Source of the DNA: Rhodoluna limnophila
Lineage (GTDB): Bacteria > Actinomycetota > Actinomycetes > Actinomycetales > Microbacteriaceae
NCBI GenBank assembly: GCA_945883505.1
Contig: CAMCXL010000008.1
Span: 1 to 64,000 of the forward strand
DNA: 64,000 nt
Reading direction: 5' to 3'
The notes beneath the pieces were generated by a model. The model was not told the DNA's origin, searched no databases, and worked only from the letters and a program-made list of their open reading frames with translations. The translations under genes and the position numbers were made by a program. Below, in pieces: positions 1 to 7,415 of the stretch (positions are counted from its first letter, which is position 1; every line of letters starts with the position of its first letter).

Positions 1-110
1 CCATCGCCCTGGATAGCTGAGAAGTGAACGAATACGTCCGCTCCACCGTCCTGAGTAATAAAGCCGAAGCCTTTCTCAGCGTTGAACCACTTTACGGTTC
101 CTTGTGCCAT
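1..110 (-). CDS. Cold-shock protein, CspA family, 3' part cut off by window edge
   Basis: The leftward reading frame starts with ATG at 110 and runs off the window. The visible 36 residues begin [19 protein letters not shown] and continue with DVFVHFSAI. These are the two RNA-binding motifs (KGFGFI and VFVHF) of the cold-shock fold, which binds single-stranded RNA or DNA and melts mRNA structure. A good ribosome site (CAGGAG, about 6 bases before ATG) supports the start. The roughly 200-base stretch upstream, to the next gene, probably holds its promoter and a leader of the kind common for csp genes, but I could not define elements in it. Family is certain; which of the several Csp paralogues it is cannot be told. 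Confidence 0.93.
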   Translation of the reverse strand, partial: MAQGTVKWFNAEKGFGFITQDGGADVFVHFSAIQGD

Positions 111-314
111 GTGTTTCTCCTGTTACCTTGTGTTTGAATGCAGCTTCGAAAACCCTGGGGTTATCTAACTCAGTCGCTTCCAAACCGGGGGATCCAGGAT
201 TGCATTACTAAACCAACAGCTTTTAGGGCTAGGGCTTTTTCTACGACCTCTTCCACTCTATCCCTGAATAAGCCAATAAAGTAAAGAAATTTTTCCTTGC
301 CTGAAGGTGAACAT

Positions 315-809
315 TTACCCTAGGAAATCAGTGCCAATCAAGACCGTGATTGGGGCTAAAAACTGGCTAGAGACCTGGATTAGGGCCCCGGGGAAGGTCT
401 CAAGAAGGCCTTTTGCCTCCTGCCTATACTGCTCAGCCGTCACAAAAATGAGGGTTTCTGGCGCTGGCTCAAGAGCCGGATCAAGGTCCGACAGGCTGGT
501 GGCAGCAACCACGCTCCAGCCCTGCTCCTGAAGTTGCTCCCCGATTGAGAGTCCTACCCCGGTATTGGTGCCATCCACAATCGCCAGATCTAGATCCGAT
601 ACCCCAGATTCTTCCTGGGCTACTAGCCCAGAAAGAATAACTCCGGTGTCCCAAAGCTGAAGTCCCAAGATCCCTCCCCCGGCTAAAGCCGCCGATAAGA
701 AGGTAAGGGTCAAAAAGGAGATTATGTAGTCAAGTGGGCGCTTGGGCGCAAGGTGCTTTCCTCCAACACCGGAAACGGTGTCGAATTCATCTTCAAGTAC
801 CTTGGGCAT
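315..809 (-). CDS. Membrane-anchored LytR_C-domain protein
   Basis: 164 residues. A cytoplasmic N-terminus of about 27 residues is followed by one membrane span (about 28-55, hydrophobic and Gly/Ala-rich), then an extracytoplasmic domain. That domain carries the pattern LAIVDGTNTGVGLSIGEQL, then GWSV and an alternating strand-helix pattern ending in VLIGTDF. This is typical of the LytR/CpsA C-terminal domain found as a stand-alone unit in actinobacteria. The family is thought to act at the cell envelope, but the stand-alone form has no assigned reaction. The gene is divergent from msrB, and the 72-base gap carries an inverted repeat with AT-rich -10-like boxes on both strands. Family call is fairly sure; role unknown. 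Confidence 0.7.
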   Translation of the reverse strand: MPKVLEDEFDTVSGVGGKHLAPKRPLDYIISFLTLTFLSAALAGGGILGLQLWDTGVILSGLVAQEESGVSDLDLAIVDGTNTGVGLSIGEQLQEQGWSVVAATSLSDLDPALEPAPETLIFVTAEQYRQEAKGLLETFPGALIQVSSQFLAPITVLIGTDFLG

Positions 810-826
810 GGCAGCTCTTTTTTATA

Positions 827-843
827 AAAGGTCGGGGACCTTT
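827..843. promoter_or_regulatory. Inverted repeat in the divergent LytR_C / msrB promoter gap
   Basis: AAAGGTC and GACCTTT form perfect 7-base arms around GGG. On each side lies a -10-like box: TATATT at 843-848 for the rightward msrB, and TATAAA (reverse strand of 821-826) for the leftward gene. The symmetry suggests either one operator serving both promoters or simply two back-to-back promoters. No regulator can be named. Confidence 0.35.
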
Positions 844-881
844 ATATTAGGCATCAACCCCTTAAGAAAGGTAGCCCCAAT

Positions 882-1283
882 ATGAACTACCCGATTCAGA
901 AGCCTGAAAACCAGTGGCGCGAGGAACTTACAGAGTTCGAGTATCACGTGCTACGAGAGGCTGGCACTGAGCGGGCCTACACCGGAGCCCTTCTGGAAGA
1001 AAAGCGCATGGGGATCTTCCGTTGCAGAGGTTGCCAGGCAGAACTGTTTCGTTCAGAAACCAAGTTTGATTCGCACTGCGGCTGGCCAAGTTTCTACGAA
1101 CCAAAATCAACCGATGCGGTCGAGCTACTGGAAGACAACACCCTGGGCATGAAAAGAGTTGAAGTTCGCTGCCGAGCCTGCGGCTCGCACCTGGGCCACG
1201 TTTTTGAGGACGCCCCACAAACCCCTACCGGAGATCGATACTGCATCAACTCAGTTAGCATTACCTTCGAGCAAGCTAACTAA
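882..1283 (+). CDS. msrB: Peptide-methionine (R)-S-oxide reductase
   Basis: 133 residues, the usual single-domain length. It reduces methionine-R-sulfoxide in proteins, using thioredoxin, in the cytosol. Two CxxC pairs (C48/C51 and C97/C100) bind structural zinc. The catalytic cysteine is C121 in GDRYCINSVSI, and C66 in SHCGWPSFYEP is the likely resolving cysteine. The start has a GAAAGG ribosome site about 8 bases upstream. It is transcribed away from the LytR_C gene and is followed 26 bases later by a DUF554 membrane protein in the same direction, so the two may be co-transcribed. Identification is secure. Confidence 0.97.
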   Translation: MNYPIQKPENQWREELTEFEYHVLREAGTERAYTGALLEEKRMGIFRCRGCQAELFRSETKFDSHCGWPSFYEPKSTDAVELLEDNTLGMKRVEVRCRACGSHLGHVFEDAPQTPTGDRYCINSVSITFEQAN

Positions 1284-1309
1284 AGCATCGAGCAAGGAAA
1301 AAATCTAAA

Positions 1310-2053
1310 TTGATTATTGGTCTGGGGACGATTATCAACGTCCTGGCAATCCTTATTGGAACCGCAGTCGGCATCCTGATCGGCAATCGCCTAAGCGATA
1401 AAACCTCAAGAGTTGTAACCGACGGTCTGGGCCTGGTAGTTCTAGTTCTGGGTGGCCTGAACGTAATTTCACTTCTTGATAACGAGTTCGTATCCGCGGT
1501 TGGCCCTGGCATTCCCCTCCTGATTGTCATAGGTGCAATCTTGATTGGCGGCATCATTGGTTCTGCTCTAAAAATTGAGCAGCGACTTGAAAAATTCGGT
1601 ACGGTTTTGCAAAAGCGGTTTGCCGGCAAGGGATCCAAGGACTCCAAAGAGAAATTCATAACTGGATTTGTAAATGCATCACTTGTGTTCACAATCGGTC
1701 CCCTGGCAATCCTCGGTGCCCTTAGTGATGGCCTAGGTCAAGGCATCGAGCAGCTTGCCACTAAATCGATCCTCGACGGCTTTGCCTCTCTTGCCTTTGC
1801 GGCAAGCCTAGGTTGGGGGGTTGCCCTGTCGGCAATTCCGGTTGGAATCTGGCAAGGGCTTCTTACTGGGTTGGCATTCGCAGTCGGATCGGTGATGTCA
1901 GCTCCGGTTATTGCAGCCCTTACCGCTACCGGAGGAGTTTTGCTTCTGGGGGTTGGGCTTAGGCTGCTGCAGCTTAGACAGGTGGCGGTTGGCAACATGT
2001 TGCCGGCTTTGGTTGTTGCTCCGGTGCTGACTTTGATTCTGATTTGGCTCTAG
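1310..2053 (+). CDS. DUF554 family membrane protein
   Basis: 247 residues, starting with TTG behind an AAGGAA ribosome site. It is almost entirely hydrophobic, with about seven membrane spans. The start (IIGLGTIINVLAILIGTAVG), the central GFVNASLVFTIGPLAILGAL and the Gly/Ala-rich end match the DUF554 (YdfK/YqgA-like) family. Members are inner-membrane proteins with no proven activity; a channel or transporter role is only assumed. The gene follows msrB closely and ends 3 bases before the opposite-strand tRNA-Thr. Family assignment is good; function is open. Confidence 0.82.
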   Translation: MIIGLGTIINVLAILIGTAVGILIGNRLSDKTSRVVTDGLGLVVLVLGGLNVISLLDNEFVSAVGPGIPLLIVIGAILIGGIIGSALKIEQRLEKFGTVLQKRFAGKGSKDSKEKFITGFVNASLVFTIGPLAILGALSDGLGQGIEQLATKSILDGFASLAFAASLGWGVALSAIPVGIWQGLLTGLAFAVGSVMSAPVIAALTATGGVLLLGVGLRLLQLRQVAVGNMLPALVVAPVLTLILIWL

Positions 2054-2056
2054 CAG

Positions 2057-2129
2057 GGCCGACCAGGGGACTTGAACCCCTAACCCCCGCATTACAAGTG
2101 CGGTGCGCTACCAATTGCGCCAGGTCGGC
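2057..2129 (-). tRNA. tRNA-Thr (anticodon UGU)
   Basis: Read leftward, a full cloverleaf forms: acceptor GCCGACC/GGTCGGC, D arm GCGC/GCGC, anticodon stem CCGCA/TGCGG with loop CTTGTAA, and T arm AGGGG-TTCAAGT-CCCCT. Anticodon TGT reads ACA threonine codons, and A37 fits a threonine tRNA. No CCA is encoded. The base after the acceptor stem is C, which is unusual for this tRNA; it could pair with the G preceding the 5' end. Confidence 0.93.
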
Positions 2130-2210
2130 CTGCACTCAATAGCTTTAGCTTCAAGTACCCGCCTAGCTTACCCAAAAAGCTAAATCTAGGCCAAGCCGAT
2201 GCCGGTGTGG

Positions 2211-2981
2211 CTAGGTGTAGTAAACATCATCCAGGGTGACAGTCAATAGCTCCCGACGCTTTAGCATCTTGGCGAGCTCCTTGAAGACATACCTCGGGGT
2301 TCTTGAGTTGAAGTGATCAAGCAAAATGGTACGGTCTTGAATCCACTTATTGCCAAGCTGCAATATGTACTGCTTCCGCTGATAAGAGGAGTCCCCAAGA
2401 GATCCGCTCCACATCACCGGTGAGGTGTACCCGATGTCGTTTGCAACCTGAATCACCCTTGAATCGATTCGACCGTAGGGAGGTCGATAGTAAGGCTTGG
2501 CGCTAACCCCGAAGTTATCCTCAATAAATTCGTGGCACTTTTTGAGCTCTTGCCGGATTCCCGAGCTCGAAAGACGAGTCAGGCTCGGGTGAGAGTGAGT
2601 GTGGTTGGAAAGTTGAACATTTCCTCGCTCGACTAACTCTTGGAGTTGCTTACGGTTTTTTCTCCAGGCTGGGTAGGTCGAATTGATGAAAAAAGTCATT
2701 CGGAGATCAAATCTTTCTACAAAGTCGAGGTAGTCCCTAACCCCTTCGGTGCTGGCCCCGTCATCCACAGTCCAGGCGATTCGCTTCACATCAGATTTTG
2801 GGAGGCGAACTCTCCTACCTTCTTCAAGGGCAGCTTTTTGAAACCCAAGTGGTCCAAGCGGTGAGGCAACTCGCTCACGAATAACCGGGTCCGGGACAAC
2901 CAGTGGGCTATTTGAAGCGTTGGCTATTTCGGGAAACAAAAACCCCGCGGCCGTAGCCGCGAGGAATTGTCTTCTATGCAT
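2211..2981 (-). CDS. Exported polysaccharide deacetylase (NodB domain)
   Basis: 256 residues. The first 22 form a signal peptide starting MHRRQFLAATAAGF, with a twin arginine and alanine-rich core, so export (possibly by Tat) is likely. The NodB metal-hydrolase motifs are in order: TVDDG (D73, D74, in place of the usual TFDDG), SNHTHSHPSL (H127, H131 as metal ligands), RPPYGR (from R166) and LLDHF near the C-terminus. The family removes N- or O-acetyl groups from cell-wall or exopolysaccharides with a divalent metal. The gene lies 11 bases behind the DsbA-like gene on the same strand, so the two envelope proteins probably share a transcript. Substrate cannot be read from the sequence. Confidence 0.88.
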   Translation of the reverse strand: MHRRQFLAATAAGFLFPEIANASNSPLVVPDPVIRERVASPLGPLGFQKAALEEGRRVRLPKSDVKRIAWTVDDGASTEGVRDYLDFVERFDLRMTFFINSTYPAWRKNRKQLQELVERGNVQLSNHTHSHPSLTRLSSSGIRQELKKCHEFIEDNFGVSAKPYYRPPYGRIDSRVIQVANDIGYTSPVMWSGSLGDSSYQRKQYILQLGNKWIQDRTILLDHFNSRTPRYVFKELAKMLKRRELLTVTLDDVYYT

Positions 2982-2992
2982 TTTTTTGCGAG

Positions 2993-3847
2993 CTAATTAG
3001 TTCCACCAGAAGTTACGAACTGAACAAACTGAGCAAATCTAGCTGCGCTTGCAAGTTCTTCACCGGTGTTCCAGGTGTACTGCTCACCATTGACCAAAAC
3101 AGTCGGTGTTCCACTGACCTGAGTTTCAGATCCTGGAATCGGCTCGGTCAAAGCACGCTCTGTTGAGTCCTTAATCCAGTTTCCAAAGTCCTTGTTGTTG
3201 ATACAGCTTGATAGCTGATCGAGGTTGGTTGCTCCAACCTCTTCAGCGAAGCTGATGAGGTCACTGTTCTCTGGTCCGGGTGCACCCTCAGTTGGCTGGG
3301 ACTGGAAGAGTCTGGTGTTGTATGCGAAGAAGTTATCCGGTGAATGCTCGGAAACACAAATGGCAGCATTTGCGGCTCTGGAAGAGAAGGCGTTCGGGGA
3401 ACCGCGTCCGTCTAGGAAAGAAAGGGCGTGCATCTGCACTGTGGCGGCACCGGTATCGACCCAGTTCTTGATCTGCTCGCTGTTTGGCAGCTCGAAGATG
3501 GCACAAATTGGGCACTGATAATCAACGTAAATGATGATCTCGATGGGCTCTTCGCCGGTCGGGGAGGTTGGGGTGAAAGTTGGAGTGAAGACCTTGAGTC
3601 CGGCACCAACCTTGACGCCGTCGTTATAAGTGGCGTTAGTTGGAACCGCTGTTGACGCGGTACTGGCGCTAAAGATTGTGAATGCAACGGCCCCAACGGC
3701 CACAATCACCGAGATAGCAATTCCAAGCTGAATAAAGACGCGCTTACGCTTATCGCCTTTTTGCTGTTGCTCCCGGAGGGCCTTGGCCTTGGCTCTGGCA
3801 GCCTCGCGCTGCTCAGATCTGGTGGGTCTTGGGGTATTTGAGGTCAT
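2993..3847 (-). CDS. DsbA-like membrane-anchored thiol:disulfide oxidoreductase
   Basis: 284 residues. A highly charged cytoplasmic head (1-36), one membrane span (about 37-60) and an extracytoplasmic thioredoxin-fold domain are seen. The active site is YQCPIC (C112/C115), and SGTPTVLVNG near the end holds the cis-proline loop. This is the thioredoxin_4 / DsbA arrangement common in actinobacteria, where such proteins introduce disulfides into secreted proteins, usually with a VKOR partner (not in this window). Another cysteine pair lies further on (C163 and C214 regions). No clear ribosome site precedes the ATG, so a leaderless mRNA is possible. It is followed by the exported deacetylase gene. 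Confidence 0.88.
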   Translation of the reverse strand: MTSNTPRPTRSEQREAARAKAKALREQQQKGDKRKRVFIQLGIAISVIVAVGAVAFTIFSASTASTAVPTNATYNDGVKVGAGLKVFTPTFTPTSPTGEEPIEIIIYVDYQCPICAIFELPNSEQIKNWVDTGAATVQMHALSFLDGRGSPNAFSSRAANAAICVSEHSPDNFFAYNTRLFQSQPTEGAPGPENSDLISFAEEVGATNLDQLSSCINNKDFGNWIKDSTERALTEPIPGSETQVSGTPTVLVNGEQYTWNTGEELASAARFAQFVQFVTSGGTN

Positions 3848-3968
3848 CTGGGTAGTTTATAGCAAGATTCTGAACCCCTCCTCAGGCCCCGTTTCTTGAG
3901 GGGAAACCAGTGCGATACTAGGAGTACTTGCTAAGCGTTGCTGAGTAAGCGAATTCACTAAGGATCGT

Positions 3969-3986
3969 CCGGCACGTACCTGCCGG
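3969..3986 (+). promoter_or_regulatory. Hairpin just upstream of the msiK ribosome site
   Basis: CCGGCA and TGCCGG form a 6-bp GC-rich stem with a 6-base loop, ending 2 bases before the GAAGGAGA ribosome site of msiK. It could modulate translation start or mRNA stability. Nothing links it to a known riboswitch class. Confidence 0.3.
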
Positions 3987-4001
3987 TGAAGGAGATACAT
4001 C

Positions 4002-5078
4002 ATGGCATCAGTTAAGTTCCAGAAGGCCTCGAGGGTTTACCCCGGCGGCACAGTCCCAGCAGTTGACGCAATTGATCTAGAAATCGCCGACGGCGAGTTC
4101 CTAGTTTTGGTTGGTCCATCCGGTTGCGGAAAATCCACCACCTTGCGCATGCTCGCAGGACTGGAAGAAGTAAACGGCGGACAAATCCTGATTGGTGACC
4201 GCGACGTCACCAACATCCCACCAAAAGATCGCGACATCGCGATGGTGTTCCAGAACTATGCACTGTATCCACACATGACAGTTGCAGAGAACATGGGATT
4301 TGCTCTTAAGATCGCAGGTGTTGCAAAAGAAGAGCGCGCAGCGCGCGTTCTTGACGCAGCCAAGCTGCTAGATCTAGAGCCCTACCTAAACCGCAAGCCA
4401 AAGGCACTTTCTGGTGGTCAGCGTCAGCGCGTTGCCATGGGTCGTGCAATTGTGCGTAAGCCTCAGGTATTCCTGATGGACGAGCCGCTATCTAACCTCG
4501 ACGCCAAGCTTCGAGTTCAGACCCGAACACAGATTGCCTCGCTTCAGCGCAGGCTCGGTGTCACAACCGTTTACGTCACCCACGACCAGGTTGAAGCCAT
4601 GACCATGGGTGATCGGGTGGCTGTTCTAAAAGACGGCGTGCTTCAGCAGGTTGCAACTCCAAGGGAGCTCTACGAGACCCCAAAGAATGTCTTCGTGGCA
4701 GGATTTATTGGCTCGCCTGCGATGAACCTACTTCAGCTTCCAATCGTTGAAGGCGGGGTGCAGTTTGGAAACACCGTGGTCAAGATTGATAGAGCTGTGC
4801 TTTCCAAGACCAACGCCAAGCTGGTCACCCTGGGCGTAAGACCAGAGAACTTGGTTGTCTCGGGCAATGAAGGAATCTCAGTCGAGGTTGACGTGGTCGA
4901 GGAACTAGGTTCTGACGGCTACCTATACGGATCGGCAACTATCGACGGTGCTCACCACGAACTGGTTTCCAGGGTTGACGGCCGAGACCACCCACACAAG
5001 GGAGACACCGTCTTCCTTACCCCAGCGGGTGGCATCATGCACCTATTCGATGTTGAAACCGGGGAGCGCCTGAACTAG
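4002..5078 (+). CDS. msiK: Sugar ABC transporter ATP-binding subunit (MsiK/UgpC type)
   Basis: 358 residues. The N-terminal nucleotide-binding domain has Walker A GPSGCGKST (38-46), Q-loop region MVFQNYALYPHM, signature LSGGQRQRVAMGRA and Walker B VFLMDEPLSNLDAKLR, followed by THDQVEAMT. The last ~120 residues are the TOBE/OB regulatory domain of the MalK/MsiK/UgpC group. No permease or binding-protein gene is nearby. In actinobacteria such an orphan ATPase (MsiK) energises several CUT1 carbohydrate importers encoded elsewhere, so that role is inferred here. The ribosome site AAGGAGA is strong. The gene is followed after 4 bases by the DUF4032 gene, an arrangement recalled from related actinobacteria. 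Confidence 0.9.
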   Translation: MASVKFQKASRVYPGGTVPAVDAIDLEIADGEFLVLVGPSGCGKSTTLRMLAGLEEVNGGQILIGDRDVTNIPPKDRDIAMVFQNYALYPHMTVAENMGFALKIAGVAKEERAARVLDAAKLLDLEPYLNRKPKALSGGQRQRVAMGRAIVRKPQVFLMDEPLSNLDAKLRVQTRTQIASLQRRLGVTTVYVTHDQVEAMTMGDRVAVLKDGVLQQVATPRELYETPKNVFVAGFIGSPAMNLLQLPIVEGGVQFGNTVVKIDRAVLSKTNAKLVTLGVRPENLVVSGNEGISVEVDVVEELGSDGYLYGSATIDGAHHELVSRVDGRDHPHKGDTVFLTPAGGIMHLFDVETGERLN

Positions 5079-5082
5079 CTCA

Positions 5083-6387
5083 ATGAGCCAAGCATTAGAC
5101 ATAACTGCTGCCACGGTAGATCCAGCACTGCTGGATTTGCCGTGGCAGTTACCTTTGGAAAACTGGCCAGCGGAGAACATCGCTGCTTTGCCCAAGGGCC
5201 TTTCTAGACACACCGTGCGCTTCGCGCACCTTGGCAAGTACGTGATTGCAATCAAAGAGACGCTGCCAGATCTTGCCAAGCGCGAATATGAGCTTTTGAA
5301 GAATCTACAAAAACTTGACGTACCTTGCGTTGAACCATTCGCCATCATCAAAAATCGTTCAGACGACCAGGGCGAAGAATTACCAGCTGTATTAATTACC
5401 CGACACCTAAAGTTTTCACTTCCCTATCGTGCGATGTGGTCGCAGGGACTTAGGGCAGACACCGCAACCAGGCTGGTGGATGCGCTTGCCTTGCTTCTGG
5501 TGCGACTTCACATCGCAGGATTTTTCTGGGGCGATGTTTCGCTATCTAACACTTTGTTTCGACGTGATGCTGGCTCTTTTGCCGCTTACCTGGTGGATGC
5601 CGAAACTGGTCAGCTGTATGAGAGCGGATTATCAAATGGTCAGCGCGAAAACGATTTGGAAATTGCGAGGGTAAACATTGCCGGTGAGCTAATGGATTTG
5701 GTAGCCAGCGGTAGGGCCGGTCCTGGGGTAGACCCAAACGCCACCAGCGAAAGAATTGTCAATAAATACACCGAGCTTTGGAAAGAACTAACCGCGGCTG
5801 AAGTGTTCAACAAAGACGAGCGCTGGAGAATCACCCAACGCGTGGAGCGGCTGAACAAGCTCGGCTTTGACATTGAAGAGCTAATGATCAAAACGGAAGC
5901 AAATGGCCGAAGCGTAAAGATTCAGCCCAAGGTGGTTGATGCCGGGCATCACACCAGAAGACTTATTCGACTGACCGGATTGGACGTTCAGGAAAATCAA
6001 GCAAGAAGATTGCTCAATGATTTGGATGCCTTCCGGGTTAAGTACGGAACGGTCGACGATGAAGAGGTTCTAGCCCACCGCTGGTTGAGTGAGGTCTTCG
6101 AGCCGGTCGTGAAATCAATTCCGAGGGAATACTCCGGCAGGCTCGAGCCGGCCGAGATATTCCATCAGGTGTTGGAGCATCGCTGGTTTCTGGCCGAGAA
6201 CCAGCAAAAGGGTATCCCTTTGATTGACGCAGTGAATTCCTACGTCGAGAATGTGCTCGCGCACAGAAGAGACGAAGAAGCGCTTCTTGCCACCCCAACC
6301 GAGGCAATCACGTTGCCTACCGCAATACCTTCTGGAACCATAGAGGCCGACGAGGATGAAGAAGGCGACTGGCGCGATAAAGTCTAG
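5083..6387 (+). CDS. DUF4032 protein with a kinase-like N-terminal domain
   Basis: 434 residues. Residues ~40-185 resemble a lipopolysaccharide-kinase / protein-kinase fold. AIKE (K58) could be the strand-3 lysine. RLHIAGFFWGDVSLSNTLF has H143, D151 and N156 in catalytic-loop spacing, and LVDAET (D172) sits where DFG is expected. The C-terminal half matches the DUF4032 region of actinobacterial proteins, ending in an acidic tail. It lies 4 bases after msiK with no good ribosome site of its own, so translation is probably coupled. Function is unknown; the pairing suggests a link to sugar-import ATPase activity or control, which is inference. The 3' end overlaps rlmB on the other strand by 4 bases. 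Confidence 0.75.
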   Translation: MSQALDITAATVDPALLDLPWQLPLENWPAENIAALPKGLSRHTVRFAHLGKYVIAIKETLPDLAKREYELLKNLQKLDVPCVEPFAIIKNRSDDQGEELPAVLITRHLKFSLPYRAMWSQGLRADTATRLVDALALLLVRLHIAGFFWGDVSLSNTLFRRDAGSFAAYLVDAETGQLYESGLSNGQRENDLEIARVNIAGELMDLVASGRAGPGVDPNATSERIVNKYTELWKELTAAEVFNKDERWRITQRVERLNKLGFDIEELMIKTEANGRSVKIQPKVVDAGHHTRRLIRLTGLDVQENQARRLLNDLDAFRVKYGTVDDEEVLAHRWLSEVFEPVVKSIPREYSGRLEPAEIFHQVLEHRWFLAENQQKGIPLIDAVNSYVENVLAHRRDEEALLATPTEAITLPTAIPSGTIEADEDEEGDWRDKV

Positions 6388-7415
6388 AGTTTTGGTCTGG
6401 ACTTAGATATTTCGTAGAGCGCCACCGACGCCGCAATACCGGCGTTTAGTGACTCGGTGTCTTTGGCAATTGGAATAGACAAAACTGCATCGCAGTTTTC
6501 CTGAACCAGTCGGGACAGGCCTTTACCCTCGGATCCAATCACTAGCACCATAGCTTCGCCAGAAAGATTGAATTTTGGAAGCGAAATATCACCACCACCG
6601 TCAAGTCCAACAACAAAGAGTTTCTTTTTCTTGAACTCCTTCAAGGTGGCATTTAGGTTTCCAGCCAGCGCAACTGGAACTCTAGCTGCGGCTCCCGCCG
6701 AAGTTTTCCAGGCGGCTGCTGTGACTCCGGTTGATCGGCGCTGCGGCAAAATAACTCCATGACCGCCAAAAGCTGCAACCGAGCGAATAATCGCTCCTAA
6801 GTTTCTTGGGTCTGTGATTCCATCCAGGGCAACAAACAACGGAGTTGCTCCGCGAGACAAGACTTTCTCAAGCAGGTCCATCGGGTGGGCATAGTTATAT
6901 GGCGGCACCTGCAGGGCGATACCCTGGTGCACCGAATCAAATCCGGTCAAGCGATCAATTTCTGGACGAGTTACTTCATTGATCGGAATCTTTCGAAGGT
7001 TAGCCAAAGTCAGTGCTTCTTTGACTCGATCATCCATTTCAATTCGGGAGGCAAGATAAAGTGCCGTGGCTGGAATCTTGGCGCGCAGCGCTTCGAGCAC
7101 TGAGTTTCTTCCAGACAAGACTTCGAAACTCTCGGAAGCCTTGGTTATGCGCTTTCCTTTTCTAGCCGCAGCTCCCGCGACCCCTGCGGTCTTGGGTCCA
7201 GAGGCTACAAACTCGCCTTTTCTAGAAACCCGAACTCCGGCAGCTTTTTTCTTGTCGGCGGATTTCTTGGCACGGAACGCCTTGTGACCCTTGCGGTCCT
7301 CGGCCTTTGGGGTTGGTCCCTTGCCCTCGAGTCTTTTGCGGCCGTGGCCACCGGTACCAACGTTCGGTCCCTTTTTGCCTTTTGCGGCACCTGGTCTGGT
7401 TGGTTTAGCTGGCAC
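6384..7415 (-). CDS. rlmB: 23S rRNA 2'-O-ribose methyltransferase, TrmH/SpoU family (RlmB-like)
   Basis: 343 residues. The first ~95 residues are a Lys/Arg/Gly-rich tail, probably disordered and RNA-binding. Residues ~98-170 form the small L30-like substrate domain (VLSGRNSVLEALRA). The C-terminal half is the knotted SPOUT methyltransferase with motif 1 DPRNLGAIIRS, motif 2 LVIGSEGKGLS and motif 3 IPIAKDTESLNAGIAA. RlmB methylates G2251 (E. coli numbering) of 23S rRNA; the precise target here is inferred from family. Its start overlaps the end of cysS by 11 bases, as in many actinobacteria. The basic tail is longer than in E. coli RlmB. Confidence 0.9.
   Translation of the reverse strand: MPAKPTRPGAAKGKKGPNVGTGGHGRKRLEGKGPTPKAEDRKGHKAFRAKKSADKKKAAGVRVSRKGEFVASGPKTAGVAGAAARKGKRITKASESFEVLSGRNSVLEALRAKIPATALYLASRIEMDDRVKEALTLANLRKIPINEVTRPEIDRLTGFDSVHQGIALQVPPYNYAHPMDLLEKVLSRGATPLFVALDGITDPRNLGAIIRSVAAFGGHGVILPQRRSTGVTAAAWKTSAGAAARVPVALAGNLNATLKEFKKKKLFVVGLDGGGDISLPKFNLSGEAMVLVIGSEGKGLSRLVQENCDAVLSIPIAKDTESLNAGIAASVALYEISKSRPKL

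Noticed and set aside
3225-3518. Rightward open frames inside the DsbA-like gene
   Set aside because: They lie opposite a clear CxxC thioredoxin-fold gene, lack ribosome sites and show no family pattern. The same holds for the many opposite-strand frames in other genes.
3880-3905. Terminator-like repeat before msiK (CCCCTC... and CTTGAGGGG)
   Set aside because: The arms match imperfectly, and both flanking genes start rather than end here, so no terminator is expected.
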